Source of the DNA: Spirochaetaceae bacterium
GTDB lineage: Bacteria > Spirochaetota > Spirochaetia > SZUA-6 > DRHE01
NCBI GenBank assembly: GCA_020353535.1
Contig: CP070696.1
Location: 1,075,848-1,120,450 of the forward strand
Reading direction: 5' to 3'
DNA length: 44,603 bases
A program made the position numbers and the translations under genes. Every line of letters begins with the position of its first letter. Positions within the stretch are counted from its first letter, which is position 1. This document shows, piece after piece, positions 18,324 through 26,863 of the stretch. The notes beneath the pieces were generated by a model, which searched no databases, was not told the DNA's origin, and saw only the letters and a program-made list of their open reading frames with translations.

Positions 18324-19918
18324 TACTTCTCTGCTCTGTAGAGGGGAAGGTAACCTTCCCGCAAGACCTTCTCCCAGGTGTAGTGCGCGAACACCTCGGC
18401 GAATGCCTGCCGCCGCAGCCGCTCCAGTCTCTGCGCATCGCCTGCGAAGTCCGCAAGGGTTTCGTCAATCGCCGCTAGCAGCGCCTCCACCGAGTGCTCC
18501 CTATAGCTGTAGCCCGTGTAACCCGGCCGTACTTTTATCAGCCCGCCTACTGCGTGGACGATGGGCAGGTTTCCCATCATCGAGGCAAACAGGTCCGTCA
18601 ATCCGCACGGTTCGTACTGGGAAGGAACAAGAAAGAAATCGCCGATTCCGTATACGTACTTGGCTGCCTGGCCGTTGTATCCGATCAACACACACAGCTT
18701 TCCCGCCGCCTGCGGGCGCTGCGCAATCTGAAGGAGTCGGCCTTCAATGCCCTTCTCCCCCTGACCGAGGATGAGAAACTGCATCCCAACACCTCGCGAC
18801 AAGTACCGATCCACTGCGGCGGCCAGGATGTCCACCCCTTTCTGCCCGGTCAGCCTGCCGACAAAGGTGTACAGCGGTTTATCGCCTGCATGGTCTAGAG
18901 ACCCGAACACCTCCAAACCCGCCAGCTCAGGGATTCTGCGATCACCGCCAGATCGGACATCCCTCTCGGTTGACAGCAGGTCGACAAAGTGCTCTCGGCA
19001 GCGACGCTTCCCGGACAGGTCGCCCCGAGCCGGATCGAAGGCAAAGGGCAAGCCACTGTGCTCGGGGTTGCGAGGATCGAAAGCCTGGGGTGCGATACCG
19101 TTGGTAATGCCCAACAGGTGAACATCCCGATCTTTGAAAGCGGCTCCGAGTCCGCCGGTCAGTTCCTCGAGTTGCCCCGAGTTGATCTCCTCTGCGTAGC
19201 CTTCGGAGACCGTGTTTATCGGAGCATAAGCGGCTCCGACCAGGAATGGATCCGCAGCACCGTTAGCCACGCCTGCGGAGAGAACCTCTGCGGGCAGCCC
19301 GGTGAGTCGGGCGGCCAGATCCAGGTCGTGAATCTCCTGGTGATATCCCCTACCCGCGTTGTGAATGGTGATCAGAGCCCGAGAATCCTTGAGTTTCCCG
19401 CGATAGGGGGAGCACAACCTGAGGATGGCCGGCAGAAAAGCCGAATGGCCATCGTGGCAGTGAAACACATCGGGAGCTCCCACGTTCAGGGCGAGCTCCA
19501 GGGCGCCCCGCTGAAGCATGAGATTGATCTGATGCGCGTCCCAATGCCCAGTACCTTTTTGCTTTCGCGGATCCGCCCTCTCTTCTTCGCCGGTGTAGGT
19601 GTAGATGGCTCGTTTATCCCGTGTGCGTTGGCTCTCGAGCAGATACACCTCAACCCCACGGTGTCGGCAGCGATACACCTCCACCGATTCCGGATCCGGC
19701 AGGGACAGGCCGAAACGGATCCCCGTTTTTTCGGCGTTCAGGCTCTGCAGATCGATGAATCCGTACCGGGGAAGGATCGCTGCCGTTGAGATGCCCTCCT
19801 CGATCAAGGCCTCCGACAGGCCGGCCACCACGTCTTTTAAGCCCCCCGCCTCGGCTATACCGTTATACTCCCGACTGACGTGCCAGACACCCCGCTTCAG
19901 ATTATCATTGGAGTTCAC
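18323..19918 (-). CDS. glgA: Glycogen synthase (GT5 family)
   Basis: A 531-residue glucosyltransferase extending alpha-1,4-glucan from a nucleotide-sugar. The GT-B fold is indicated by the N-terminal GGLKDVVAGLSEAL, DVFHCHDGHSAFLPA and TIHNAGRGYH. The C-terminal half has VGRLTGQKGVDIL and YEPCGLTDLFASMMGNLPIVHAVGGL, the E-x7-E nucleotide-sugar site. The usual N-terminal K-T/V-G-G-L motif reads AEAGGLKDV (residues 22-29), so the Lys that contacts the nucleotide sugar in classical GlgA is replaced. The GTG start overlaps the aroH stop by 4 nt. I see no other glycogen gene in the window. Confidence 0.9.
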   Translation of the reverse strand: MNSNDNLKRGVWHVSREYNGIAEAGGLKDVVAGLSEALIEEGISTAAILPRYGFIDLQSLNAEKTGIRFGLSLPDPESVEVYRCRHRGVEVYLLESQRTRDKRAIYTYTGEEERADPRKQKGTGHWDAHQINLMLQRGALELALNVGAPDVFHCHDGHSAFLPAILRLCSPYRGKLKDSRALITIHNAGRGYHQEIHDLDLAARLTGLPAEVLSAGVANGAADPFLVGAAYAPINTVSEGYAEEINSGQLEELTGGLGAAFKDRDVHLLGITNGIAPQAFDPRNPEHSGLPFAFDPARGDLSGKRRCREHFVDLLSTERDVRSGGDRRIPELAGLEVFGSLDHAGDKPLYTFVGRLTGQKGVDILAAAVDRYLSRGVGMQFLILGQGEKGIEGRLLQIAQRPQAAGKLCVLIGYNGQAAKYVYGIGDFFLVPSQYEPCGLTDLFASMMGNLPIVHAVGGLIKVRPGYTGYSYREHSVEALLAAIDETLADFAGDAQRLERLRRQAFAEVFAHYTWEKVLREGYLPLYRAEK

Positions 19919-20295
19919 AATCCATGCTTTCCTTCTGTAGGATCCGTCAAATCCGGGCGCAGAGACACAGCCCGGCCGAGGTATACAGGAACGGGAGCCG
20001 CATTGCTCTCCGTGCCGTAGGTAACCAACACGCGAAGGATTTTCGGCAGGGCTCCCTCGATCTCCGCCTCCTGGACGCAGAACAGCGGCACCTCGGCGAA
20101 TCCGTTAGAACGGAGCCCCGTGGCAGGATTGCCCTTGGTCAGGTCCCTGGTCACGGAGAAGAGGATGCTGATGAGGTCTGTTTCTGCAATGTTGTTCTGG
20201 CTCAGGATCTCCTCGATAAGCTTCTGGGCGCCGGCATGGATCTCCCCCTCCCTGTTGTGCTCAATACCGACAGCACCTCGAACCGCACGGATCAC
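19915..20295 (-). CDS. aroH: Chorismate mutase, AroH type
   Basis: A 126-residue monofunctional chorismate mutase of the Bacillus AroH (trimeric alpha/beta barrel) class, converting chorismate to prephenate for Phe and Tyr synthesis. It matches in RAVRGAVGIEHN, FSVTRDL (active-site region), PLFCVQE and the C-terminal VYLGRAVSLRPDL. GTG start with a GGGGGG tract about 9 nt upstream. It lies 10 nt after adh, and its stop overlaps glgA by 4 nt. Confidence 0.9.
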   Translation of the reverse strand: MIRAVRGAVGIEHNREGEIHAGAQKLIEEILSQNNIAETDLISILFSVTRDLTKGNPATGLRSNGFAEVPLFCVQEAEIEGALPKILRVLVTYGTESNAAPVPVYLGRAVSLRPDLTDPTEGKHGL

Positions 20296-20305
20296 CTCAT
20301 CCCCC

Positions 20306-21481
20306 CTAAAGCAGCCCGGCGATCATCGCTTCCCGCTGTTCCTGGCTCAGCTCCCGCGGGTTGCCGGACATGCTCGACCCGGAGGAACGGCGGGCGATTT
20401 CGGGAATCTGTGCGGAATCAATGGCGAATCCCTTCAGGTTTTCAGGCAGATCGTAGAGCCCGAACAAATAGTCGATCTGACCGATCAGCCACTCGACCGG
20501 ATCCGCTGCCTCATCGGCCGGGGAGCCACCGGTGACTGCCTCTTGCTCAACGGCGCTGCTGTACAGCCGACCGCAATCCTCCCGGATCAGCTCGGCGTTG
20601 GCACGCAGGACCGGCCGGATGAACAGGGCGCAGATCAATCCGTGGGGGATGTCGAACAAACCGCCGAGCCCGGAGGCAAACCCGTGGGCGGCTCCCAAAC
20701 CCGAGTTGGCCAGAGCGATTCCGCTCACCATGGAGCCGTAGGCCGCGGCGGTCCGCGCGTCCAGATCATCGGGATCCCGGGGAATCCTCTTCAGGGCCTG
20801 CAACATGGCCGGAAAGGCCTGCCGGGCTAATGCTCTGGGAACGGGAGCGGCTTTTTTGGATACGAAGGCCTCGATCAACTGGGTCAGGGCGTCCATACCG
20901 GCTATTCCGCTCAATGAGAGCGGGGCGCCCACTGTAAGCTCAGGATCGACCAGGGCGGCGGTCGCCAGCAGATAGGGCGAACGCAGGCTCTTTTTTGCAC
21001 CATAAGCCCGGGATTTCAGGACAGCATTCTTGGTAACCTCTGCTCCGGTACCGGAAGTCGTGGGCAGAGCGATCCAGGGTATGCCGGGGCGTTGGAGCTC
21101 GAGTCCGCTGCCTATTCCCTCAAGATAATCCTCTACTCTCTCTTGGACTGACAGCAGTCCGGATACCGCCTTGGCCGTATCCAGTACCGAACCACCGCCG
21201 ACCGCGACGATCGCCTGCGGCTGATACCCGCGCGCCTTATCCAGCAGGGCATTCAGCCCTTCCACCTCCGGCTCTCCTGGGGGACATTGGAGAGGCAGCA
21301 GCTCAAAGGATTCGAGGAGCTGCAGAAACTTCTCCCTCCATCCCGATTTAGAGAACCACTGCCGCCCGCTGATCAGCAGCACTTTACGACCGAAACGGTG
21401 CAGCAGCCCCGGCAGCATTTTCCGCTCTCCTGGACCGAAATAGATTTCCCCCGGCATCTGCAGATTGAAGCTCTTGATCAT
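20306..21481 (-). CDS. Iron-containing alcohol dehydrogenase family protein
   Basis: About 391 residues from the chosen ATG at 21481, which begins MIKSFNLQMPGEIYFGPG as in the family; the open frame to 21547 adds residues not seen in relatives. NAD(P)-binding signature AVGGGSVLDTAKAV and metal-binding region GLGAAHGFASGLGGLFDIPHG with His ligands. It oxidises alcohols or reduces aldehydes; substrate unknown. The last part (PEIARRSSGSSMSGNPRELSQEQ) is typical of the clade. First gene of the adh-aroH-glgA-map operon. Confidence 0.9.
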   Translation of the reverse strand: MIKSFNLQMPGEIYFGPGERKMLPGLLHRFGRKVLLISGRQWFSKSGWREKFLQLLESFELLPLQCPPGEPEVEGLNALLDKARGYQPQAIVAVGGGSVLDTAKAVSGLLSVQERVEDYLEGIGSGLELQRPGIPWIALPTTSGTGAEVTKNAVLKSRAYGAKKSLRSPYLLATAALVDPELTVGAPLSLSGIAGMDALTQLIEAFVSKKAAPVPRALARQAFPAMLQALKRIPRDPDDLDARTAAAYGSMVSGIALANSGLGAAHGFASGLGGLFDIPHGLICALFIRPVLRANAELIREDCGRLYSSAVEQEAVTGGSPADEAADPVEWLIGQIDYLFGLYDLPENLKGFAIDSAQIPEIARRSSGSSMSGNPRELSQEQREAMIAGLL

Positions 21482-21560
21482 GGCAACCCCATCTTGCAAC
21501 GCCTGCGAAAAGCTGTCAACGAATCCAGGAGGCAATCCAAGAGGCAACCAGAGAGGCAGG

Positions 21561-21905
21561 CTAAAGCTGGAACCAGGCGGAGAGAAAGGAGAAGGCCAGG
21601 AGAAGGATAAAGCTGCTGACGATGGACAGGGTACAGAGGATCAGCTTACCCAGAAACCTACGCTGCCGGCGCAGCAAGAACACCAGCACAACGTAGAGTA
21701 AGCCGAGAAAAACTTCAGTAAGCAGACCGACCTTGAGCAGCTGGATGAGAAAAATCTGGGTTGAATCGAGAAACTCCTGGAAGTTACCGAGAAGGTAGAG
21801 AAGGAAGAGCAGCAGGGAGGAAATGAAAAAAAATACCACCCCCCTGGCGACCAGCCAATACAGAGAGGACAATAAAAAGATCCGACCCAGACTACGGGAT
21901 TGCAT
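21561..21905 (-). CDS. Small membrane protein, unknown function
   Basis: About 114 residues from ATG 21905, with three strongly hydrophobic segments (roughly 15-37, 50-75 and 85-110) and a basic RRQRRF loop before the last. No family recognised. There is no Shine-Dalgarno before the ATG. A TAAAAT box ends 8 nt upstream, so the mRNA may be leaderless. It lies 79 nt before adh on the same strand and is divergent from the SPFH-like gene, only 41 nt apart. Confidence 0.6.
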   Translation of the reverse strand: MQSRSLGRIFLLSSLYWLVARGVVFFFISSLLLFLLYLLGNFQEFLDSTQIFLIQLLKVGLLTEVFLGLLYVVLVFLLRRQRRFLGKLILCTLSIVSSFILLLAFSFLSAWFQL

Positions 21906-21927
21906 TTTCGAGTATTTTACGTAATAT
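21900..21927 (+). promoter_or_regulatory. Promoter of the SPFH-like gene
   Basis: TTGCAT (21900-21905), 16-bp spacer, TAATAT (21922-21927). The start would be near 21934, leaving a leader of about 13 nt that just contains GGAAGGA before ATG 21947. It overlaps the start of the divergent membrane-protein gene. Confidence 0.5.
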
Positions 21928-21946
21928 AAGTACGGAAGGAAAGACG

Positions 21947-22798
21947 ATGAAAGCATTCCTCATCATTATGGTGATTTTCGTGATTCTAGCCGGTGTGGCC
22001 TTCTACTTCGGTTGGATTCAGATCCAGCTGCCCCCGGAGAACTACGCGGTGGTGTCAACAAAACTCAGGGGCTTAGACGACCAGGTGATCCGCCCCGGAG
22101 AGTTTTCCTGGCGATGGGAGCGTCTTATACCCACCTTCATGACCCTCTATGTCTTTGATCTCCACCCCCGTACGCAGGAAATCCAGTTCCGGGGAAGCCT
22201 GCCGTCGGCGGAGTTGTACTCCTCGATTCTCCCTGAAAATCCAGATTTTTCCTATTCCGGTACGGTAACCGTTCGGTTCGCTATCGCACCGGAACGTCTT
22301 CCGGCTCTCGTGGCCAAAGAAAAGCTCCTCCCGGAGGAGCTGGATGGGTTCTACAGCGCCCAGGCCGACAGAATCTCCGCGCACATCCAGGAAAATCTTC
22401 TGGAGATCGAGGACGTTGCTGCGGACATACAGACCTTGAATCGAAGCCTGCAACGGGAATTGGCCTCTGCGGTTCCCGACCTGCAGCTGCTGAGCGTAAA
22501 GGTCGATGCGCTGAAGCTCCCCGACCGCGATCTGTACGAGCTGGCCCGCGCCTCCTACCGGGACCTGGTGGATATCCGGGATCGCTCCCGGGATGAAGCG
22601 GTGGCCAGCTTGGCGGTAGAGCGGGTCCGGGCGGAGAACGCCAGAGCCGAAGAGAAAGCTTCTTTGGAAGCGCTCCGGGAATACGGACAACTACTGAACG
22701 AATACCCGATCCTGCTGAAGGCCATGGCGGTGCAGAAGCTCTCCGGTGAACAGGTGATGAGCATCCCAGAGTTCGACTTGAAATCGATCCTTGAGTGA
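21947..22798 (+). CDS. Membrane-anchored SPFH/band-7-like protein
   Basis: A 283-residue protein with a single N-terminal membrane helix (MKAFLIIMVIFVILAGVAFYFGW), then a beta-rich region (about 30-120) of band-7 style beginning PPENYAVVSTKL. A charged coiled-coil region (about 210-255) follows, with RDEAVASLAVERVRAENARAEEKASLEALREY. The layout matches SPFH-domain membrane scaffolds, but motif similarity is modest. SD GGAAGGA. The stop overlaps the HIT gene start by 4 nt (GTGA), so the two are translated together. Confidence 0.65.
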   Translation: MKAFLIIMVIFVILAGVAFYFGWIQIQLPPENYAVVSTKLRGLDDQVIRPGEFSWRWERLIPTFMTLYVFDLHPRTQEIQFRGSLPSAELYSSILPENPDFSYSGTVTVRFAIAPERLPALVAKEKLLPEELDGFYSAQADRISAHIQENLLEIEDVAADIQTLNRSLQRELASAVPDLQLLSVKVDALKLPDRDLYELARASYRDLVDIRDRSRDEAVASLAVERVRAENARAEEKASLEALREYGQLLNEYPILLKAMAVQKLSGEQVMSIPEFDLKSILE

Positions 22799-23298
22799 AA
22801 GACTATTTTCTCAATTTCGAGAAATACGCCTACATTAAAGGCCCCAAGCCCGACGGCTGTATCCTCTGTTTGATCCGAGACAGGAATCCTGCGGTCATCG
22901 ACGTGTCCGTCTACCGGGACGAGTTGTTCGTCGTGACCGTCAATCTCTATCCCTACAATCCCGGACATCTGCTCCTCTTCCCGGTCCGCCATATCGAGGA
23001 CGTGCGTCAATACAGTCCCGAAGAAGAACAGCGGCTGAACGATTTGACCCGCTACTTCCTCGACATCGCCGACAAGATCCATCGACCGGCGGGCTACAAC
23101 ATCGGCTACAACATGGGCCACCCGGCCGGGGCTTCCATTGACCATCTTCATCTGCACCTGATACCCCGCTATCCTCACGAAACGGGGATTGCCGATCTGC
23201 TTGCGGGAAAGCGGGTGTTAGTGGAAGAACCCCGGGAGACGGCCCGGCGCATCAGGGAAGCTGTGGATCAGGATCCCTTCTCTAAAGCAACCAGCTGA
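22795..23298 (+). CDS. HIT-family nucleotide hydrolase/transferase
   Basis: A 167-residue histidine-triad protein. Catalytic motif DHLHLHLIPRY near residues 121-131 and N-terminal CILCLI where related HIT proteins bind zinc. PYNPGHLLLFPVRH is the typical second block. The length is closer to AP4A-phosphorylase-like HIT proteins than to short HinT types. GTG start overlapping the previous stop. The 3' end overlaps the convergent DUF5312-like gene by 31 nt. Confidence 0.9.
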   Translation: MKDYFLNFEKYAYIKGPKPDGCILCLIRDRNPAVIDVSVYRDELFVVTVNLYPYNPGHLLLFPVRHIEDVRQYSPEEEQRLNDLTRYFLDIADKIHRPAGYNIGYNMGHPAGASIDHLHLHLIPRYPHETGIADLLAGKRVLVEEPRETARRIREAVDQDPFSKATS

Positions 23299-25049
23299 CT
23301 GAGCAGGTCCTGAAATTCCGTGACCAGCTCCGATACAACGTGCAGAAGATTGGCTAGGGTTTGATTCTTCCCCTTGAAGAAATGAAGCGTTTTCAACGCA
23401 GATTTGATGCTTTCCATGGGACTGGCGATAAGATCATCATAGACGCGCTTGATGCCGACCAGGTATTCGATACCCTGATCGACGAGCTCCCGGGCCTCTT
23501 TGTCTTTCTGAATCACAAAATTACGGTACAGTTTCTGCTGGTTTAGATCCGTGTCCAGTCGATGCCGCAGCCGCAGCAGGGTCTTGCCGTCGTCCTCATC
23601 CGGTGCTATAGAACGATCGAAGAGAACCAGTTTTGCCTCCAGTTCCTCCAATCCGGCGGCGTACTGATTCAAGCGGGTTTGGATAATCCGGTTTCCCGCC
23701 AGGATGAATGCGTTGGTAATCTGCAGTGTTTCCTGGATATAGCCCTTGTAGATCTTGGACAGATAGTTGTAGAGGATCTTCAAGGACTTGGTGTAGCTGA
23801 AATAGGGAAGCTCTAAGCCTGCATAGTCGAAGCTCGGCTTTTCCACGTAGTAAAACATCTCGTAAAGCTGATCGGTTCTGAAGATCTCCTTGATCTTTGT
23901 CTCGATTACCCGTTTCTTGACCACGATGATCTTTATCTCGAGCTGGTCCAGGATTCGCTCTCTCAGACCGCTGACGTACATGGGTTTGGCCTGGAAACGG
24001 GGCACGGCAAACACGAGTTTGTAGTAGGGATCTTTGCGAAAATAACGCAGCAGTTCGAGTAGAGGAGTTTTCTTCATGAAATCGTACGCCGCGGCTACCA
24101 ATTCCGCAACCGCGTTAGCCTGCTCGAAGACCTCTTCCTGATCGGGCTCAAGCTCCTCCCCTTCGGCCCCCTCGGCGCGCAGGATTTCTTCCAGGTAAAA
24201 GGAGAACAGTTCCTCGTGGCAGAACCACTCGCTGCCAAGATTTTCAGCCAGATTCAAGGCATGCCAGAGACGCTCCAACTGCTCCAGCATGAGCATCACC
24301 GGAGCGTTTGTGAAGTACGGATACTTGTCGGCAAGCACTCCAGGTGTGGGTTGGTAGTTGAAATGCCGGAACGTGTTGGCGTACGAGAAGAGAATCAGGT
24401 TTTTCAGATAGACAAGGGGTTTGATGCCCTCTTCCAGCTGTCGTACCAACTTGTCAGGAATACGTTTTGCGTAGTCATTGAATTTACGTAGCAGCCGCTT
24501 GCGAACTTCTTCTTCGCTTCCCGTATCGTGAAAAATCCTCTCCATCTCCTCTGTGGAGAGAAAATCTTCCAATGTTCGTTTCGCATCGGGGAGCTTGTTG
24601 TCGAACAGATAGGTTATGGCCCGGCTGCGGAACTCCTGATCCGAATGGAACGCCTGAAACAGACCGCGAAGGGAGAAGGAAGCGTGGTACAAGTCGAACA
24701 GCTGCCGGGCGAACTTTGGAGCTAGATCCCGAGTTTCGAATCCAGTCAGTCCGGAACTCTTGTGACGAATCCCCCGTTTCAGCTGGTTGATCTTCAGCCC
24801 AACGAAAAGATCTCGCTTTGATTTGCCGCTCAACAGCCCCTTCAGCCAGAGAAAGAAACGAGTCCAGAAGGACAGGTTTTGCATCTCTTCTGCCAGCAGC
24901 CGTTCCCGTTCCTCCTGCTTGAGCTCGATGCGACTGTACTCGCCGTGGGCCTCCCTGCCCATGGAACGGGTGATCCGGGCCAGAAGCTCCCGCCGTTCGT
25001 GCTCGGGGAGCTCGGAGGATATCTCCTCAAGTTTGGTTTTTTCGAGCAT
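23268..25049 (-). CDS. DUF5312-like spirochaetal protein
   Basis: A large, mainly helical, charged protein of 593 residues without signal peptide. A short hydrophobic stretch (LSFWTRFFLWLKGLLSG, about 59-75) may touch the membrane. It resembles a family known from treponemes and other spirochaetes and annotated as DUF5312; function unknown. I make this match from memory of the pattern, so it should be checked. The ATG at 25049 lies inside the end of the thiamine pyrophosphokinase gene (23-nt overlap), so the two are coupled. Confidence 0.65.
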   Translation of the reverse strand: MLEKTKLEEISSELPEHERRELLARITRSMGREAHGEYSRIELKQEERERLLAEEMQNLSFWTRFFLWLKGLLSGKSKRDLFVGLKINQLKRGIRHKSSGLTGFETRDLAPKFARQLFDLYHASFSLRGLFQAFHSDQEFRSRAITYLFDNKLPDAKRTLEDFLSTEEMERIFHDTGSEEEVRKRLLRKFNDYAKRIPDKLVRQLEEGIKPLVYLKNLILFSYANTFRHFNYQPTPGVLADKYPYFTNAPVMLMLEQLERLWHALNLAENLGSEWFCHEELFSFYLEEILRAEGAEGEELEPDQEEVFEQANAVAELVAAAYDFMKKTPLLELLRYFRKDPYYKLVFAVPRFQAKPMYVSGLRERILDQLEIKIIVVKKRVIETKIKEIFRTDQLYEMFYYVEKPSFDYAGLELPYFSYTKSLKILYNYLSKIYKGYIQETLQITNAFILAGNRIIQTRLNQYAAGLEELEAKLVLFDRSIAPDEDDGKTLLRLRHRLDTDLNQQKLYRNFVIQKDKEARELVDQGIEYLVGIKRVYDDLIASPMESIKSALKTLHFFKGKNQTLANLLHVVSELVTEFQDLLSQLVALEKGS

Positions 25050-25686
25050 CGTCCTCCTCTATCACGGTACGCACCATGAGCAGCCGGCCTTTGGTCACGG
25101 AGATTCTGCTGCGGTCTTCACTGAAGACATTGCTCACCCCCATGTCTCCCCGCTTCCACTCCATTCCCTCCAGAGGCCATTTCAGCCCGCTGGAGCTTAT
25201 ACCGCTGACGGAATCGCCAAGGGGGAAAAATGAGACGGTCTGGCCAATGCAGTCGGTGACGACTTGTGTCCCCTCCACAACTTGGATCTGTTCTTTCGCA
25301 GTATACCACACTGTCGGGATTTTTTCCCGCTCGAACAAAGCCACTACTCCCAGGAGGTGATCGACCCTGCCGCCCCCGCCCCCAGCCACCACAATCCGCT
25401 CAATCCCCAGGTTCCACAGAACCTGCAAGCCGAGCTCCGCATCGGTTTCGTCTTTCTCCCGCGGATAGCGCCGGATTCGCTCGGCGGGAAAATCCTCCAG
25501 TTCCTTCGAGGGCTCCACAGAGTCGAGATCGCCAACGAGGAAATCCGGCACAATGCCCATCTGTCGGGCCAGGTCGAAACCGGAATCGGCGGCGACCGTG
25601 CAGGTGATGGTGGGCAAGATCGGTTCCAGCAGATCGCGAGGCGGTCCCTCCCCTCCGAGCAACAGCAGGCCGACACCCTCTATCAT
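25027..25686 (-). CDS. thiN: Thiamine pyrophosphokinase
   Basis: A 219-residue enzyme that transfers pyrophosphate from ATP to thiamine to make the cofactor TPP. Motifs: AADSGFDLARQMGI, DFLVGDLDSV, YPREKDETDAELGL and GGGGGRVDHLLG, which build the thiamine and ATP sites between subunits. The ATG at 25686 has no Shine-Dalgarno. A weak TTTACG-17-TAAGAT promoter ends about 10 nt before it, so the message may be nearly leaderless. No TPP riboswitch is seen. Confidence 0.92.
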   Translation of the reverse strand: MIEGVGLLLLGGEGPPRDLLEPILPTITCTVAADSGFDLARQMGIVPDFLVGDLDSVEPSKELEDFPAERIRRYPREKDETDAELGLQVLWNLGIERIVVAGGGGGRVDHLLGVVALFEREKIPTVWYTAKEQIQVVEGTQVVTDCIGQTVSFFPLGDSVSGISSSGLKWPLEGMEWKRGDMGVSNVFSEDRSRISVTKGRLLMVRTVIEEDDARKNQT

Positions 25687-25786
25687 GCTGTAGCAAATCT
25701 TATATGCTTTAACAGATATCGTAAAGAAACTGCTTTGAAATTTTTAAATACTTCCGACTAGTAATACAGGATGCTAAAGCGTCTTA

Positions 25787-25804
25787 CCGGGTCGGCACGC
25801 CCGG
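25787..25804 (+). promoter_or_regulatory. 5' leader hairpin upstream of flaB
   Basis: A 5-bp stem CCGGG/CCCGG with an 8-base loop, directly before the two GGA hairpins. It may stabilise the leader or help present the first CsrA-like site. Confidence 0.4.
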
Positions 25805-25806
25805 GA

Positions 25807-25828
25807 ACCTGGACAGGGACGTCCAGGT
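25807..25828 (+). promoter_or_regulatory. CsrA-type GGA hairpin 1 in flaB leader
   Basis: A perfect 8-bp stem (ACCTGGAC/GTCCAGGT) with the six-base loop AGGGAC presenting GGA. The core ACAGGGACGT is close to the published CsrA consensus ACARGGAUGU. It lies 29 nt before the flaB start. Confidence 0.65.
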
Positions 25829-25836
25829 GAAAACCG

Positions 25837-25858
25837 ATTCAATCAAGGAGGATTGAAT
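25837..25858 (+). promoter_or_regulatory. CsrA-type GGA hairpin 2 covering the flaB ribosome site
   Basis: A perfect 8-bp stem (ATTCAATC/GATTGAAT) with six-base loop AAGGAG, which is the Shine-Dalgarno core. The right arm runs into the ATG (25857-25859). CsrA bound here would block ribosome entry. The spacing from hairpin 1 is 8 nt. Confidence 0.7.
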
Positions 25859-26729
25859 GATCATCAATCACAACATGAGTGCCCTCTTTGCCCACCGTCA
25901 GGAAAAATGGAATTCTTGGGCAATCGACAAGGACATGGAGAAGCTGTCCTCCGGAATGCGGATCAACCGCGCCGGGGACGACGCCTCCGGTCTGGCCGTA
26001 TCTGAAAAGATGCGCTCCCAGATCCGGGGACTCCAGCGGGCTGAGAAGAATGCCTTGGACGGCATTTCCTTTATACAGACCGCTGAGGGCTATCTCCAGG
26101 AGACTTCGGACATCCTGCAGCGTATCCGCGAGCTGGCTGTCCAGGCTGCCAACGGCATCTACTCCGACGAGGACCGGATGCAGATCCAGGTAGAGGTCTC
26201 CGCCCTGATCGATGAGGTGAACCGTATCGCCTCCCACGCCCAGTTTAACGGCATGAACCTCCTGACGGGACGTTTCGCCCGCTTCACTGGGGAGAACGTC
26301 ATTACAGCCAGCATGTGGCTGCATATCGGGGCGAACATGGACCAGCGCGAGCGGCTGTACATCGGTACTATGACCGCTCAAGGGTTGGGATTGCAGAATC
26401 CCAACGGACCCCCGCACACGGCAACCTTCATCTCCATCTCCTCCCCCGATCGGGCCAACCAGGTGATCGGGCTGGTGGATGAGGCCCTTAAGATAGTAAA
26501 CAAGCAACGGGCCGACATGGGGGCGTACCAGAACCGTCTGGAATACGCTATGAAGGGCCTGGCCGTGGGCTCCGAAAATCTGCAGGCTTCCGAGTCACGC
26601 ATCCGGGATACGGACATGGCGGAGCAGATGGTCAGTTTCGTAAAGAACCAGATCCTGATCCAGTCCTCTATGGCTATGCTCGCCCAGGCCAACGTCAAGC
26701 CGCAGACGGTACTCGAACTGCTGCGGTAA
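25857..26729 (+). CDS. flaB: Flagellin core protein FlaB
   Basis: Structural protein of the periplasmic flagellar filament core in spirochaetes. At 290 residues it is close to the usual FlaB length. It has the conserved N-terminal D0/D1 region ([41 protein letters not shown] in pieces) and C-terminal D1/D0 ([38 protein letters not shown]). A short variable centre and no signal peptide fit FlaB. It is a single gene with its own leader and terminator, convergent with nothing. Other flaB copies may exist elsewhere. Confidence 0.96.
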   Translation: MIINHNMSALFAHRQEKWNSWAIDKDMEKLSSGMRINRAGDDASGLAVSEKMRSQIRGLQRAEKNALDGISFIQTAEGYLQETSDILQRIRELAVQAANGIYSDEDRMQIQVEVSALIDEVNRIASHAQFNGMNLLTGRFARFTGENVITASMWLHIGANMDQRERLYIGTMTAQGLGLQNPNGPPHTATFISISSPDRANQVIGLVDEALKIVNKQRADMGAYQNRLEYAMKGLAVGSENLQASESRIRDTDMAEQMVSFVKNQILIQSSMAMLAQANVKPQTVLELLR

Positions 26730-26770
26730 GGCAGCGGGCTGCAGCGCCTCCTTCAGGCGCCGGTACCAAA

Positions 26771-26807
26771 AGGGCCGTTCCCCTATCAAGGGACGGCTCT
26801 TTTTTTT
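26771..26807 (+). terminator. Rho-independent terminator of flaB
   Basis: Stem arms GGGCCGTTCCC and GGGACGGCTC (with G-U pairs) around a short loop, followed by a run of eight or more T. It lies about 40 nt after the flaB stop. Confidence 0.85.
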
Positions 26808-26863
26808 ATCCTCCTTGACAGCGTGCAAAGCTTCGGGCCACCATTTTTCAAGAAGGCGAACGT

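Noticed and set aside
25720..25775. Sigma-28 promoter for flaB
   Set aside because: A CCGACTA stretch occurs at 25753-25759, but no TAAA box lies at the right distance; no other good promoter could be fixed.
25687..25856. TPP riboswitch before thiN
   Set aside because: The region lacks the conserved riboswitch core, and thiN appears to have almost no leader.
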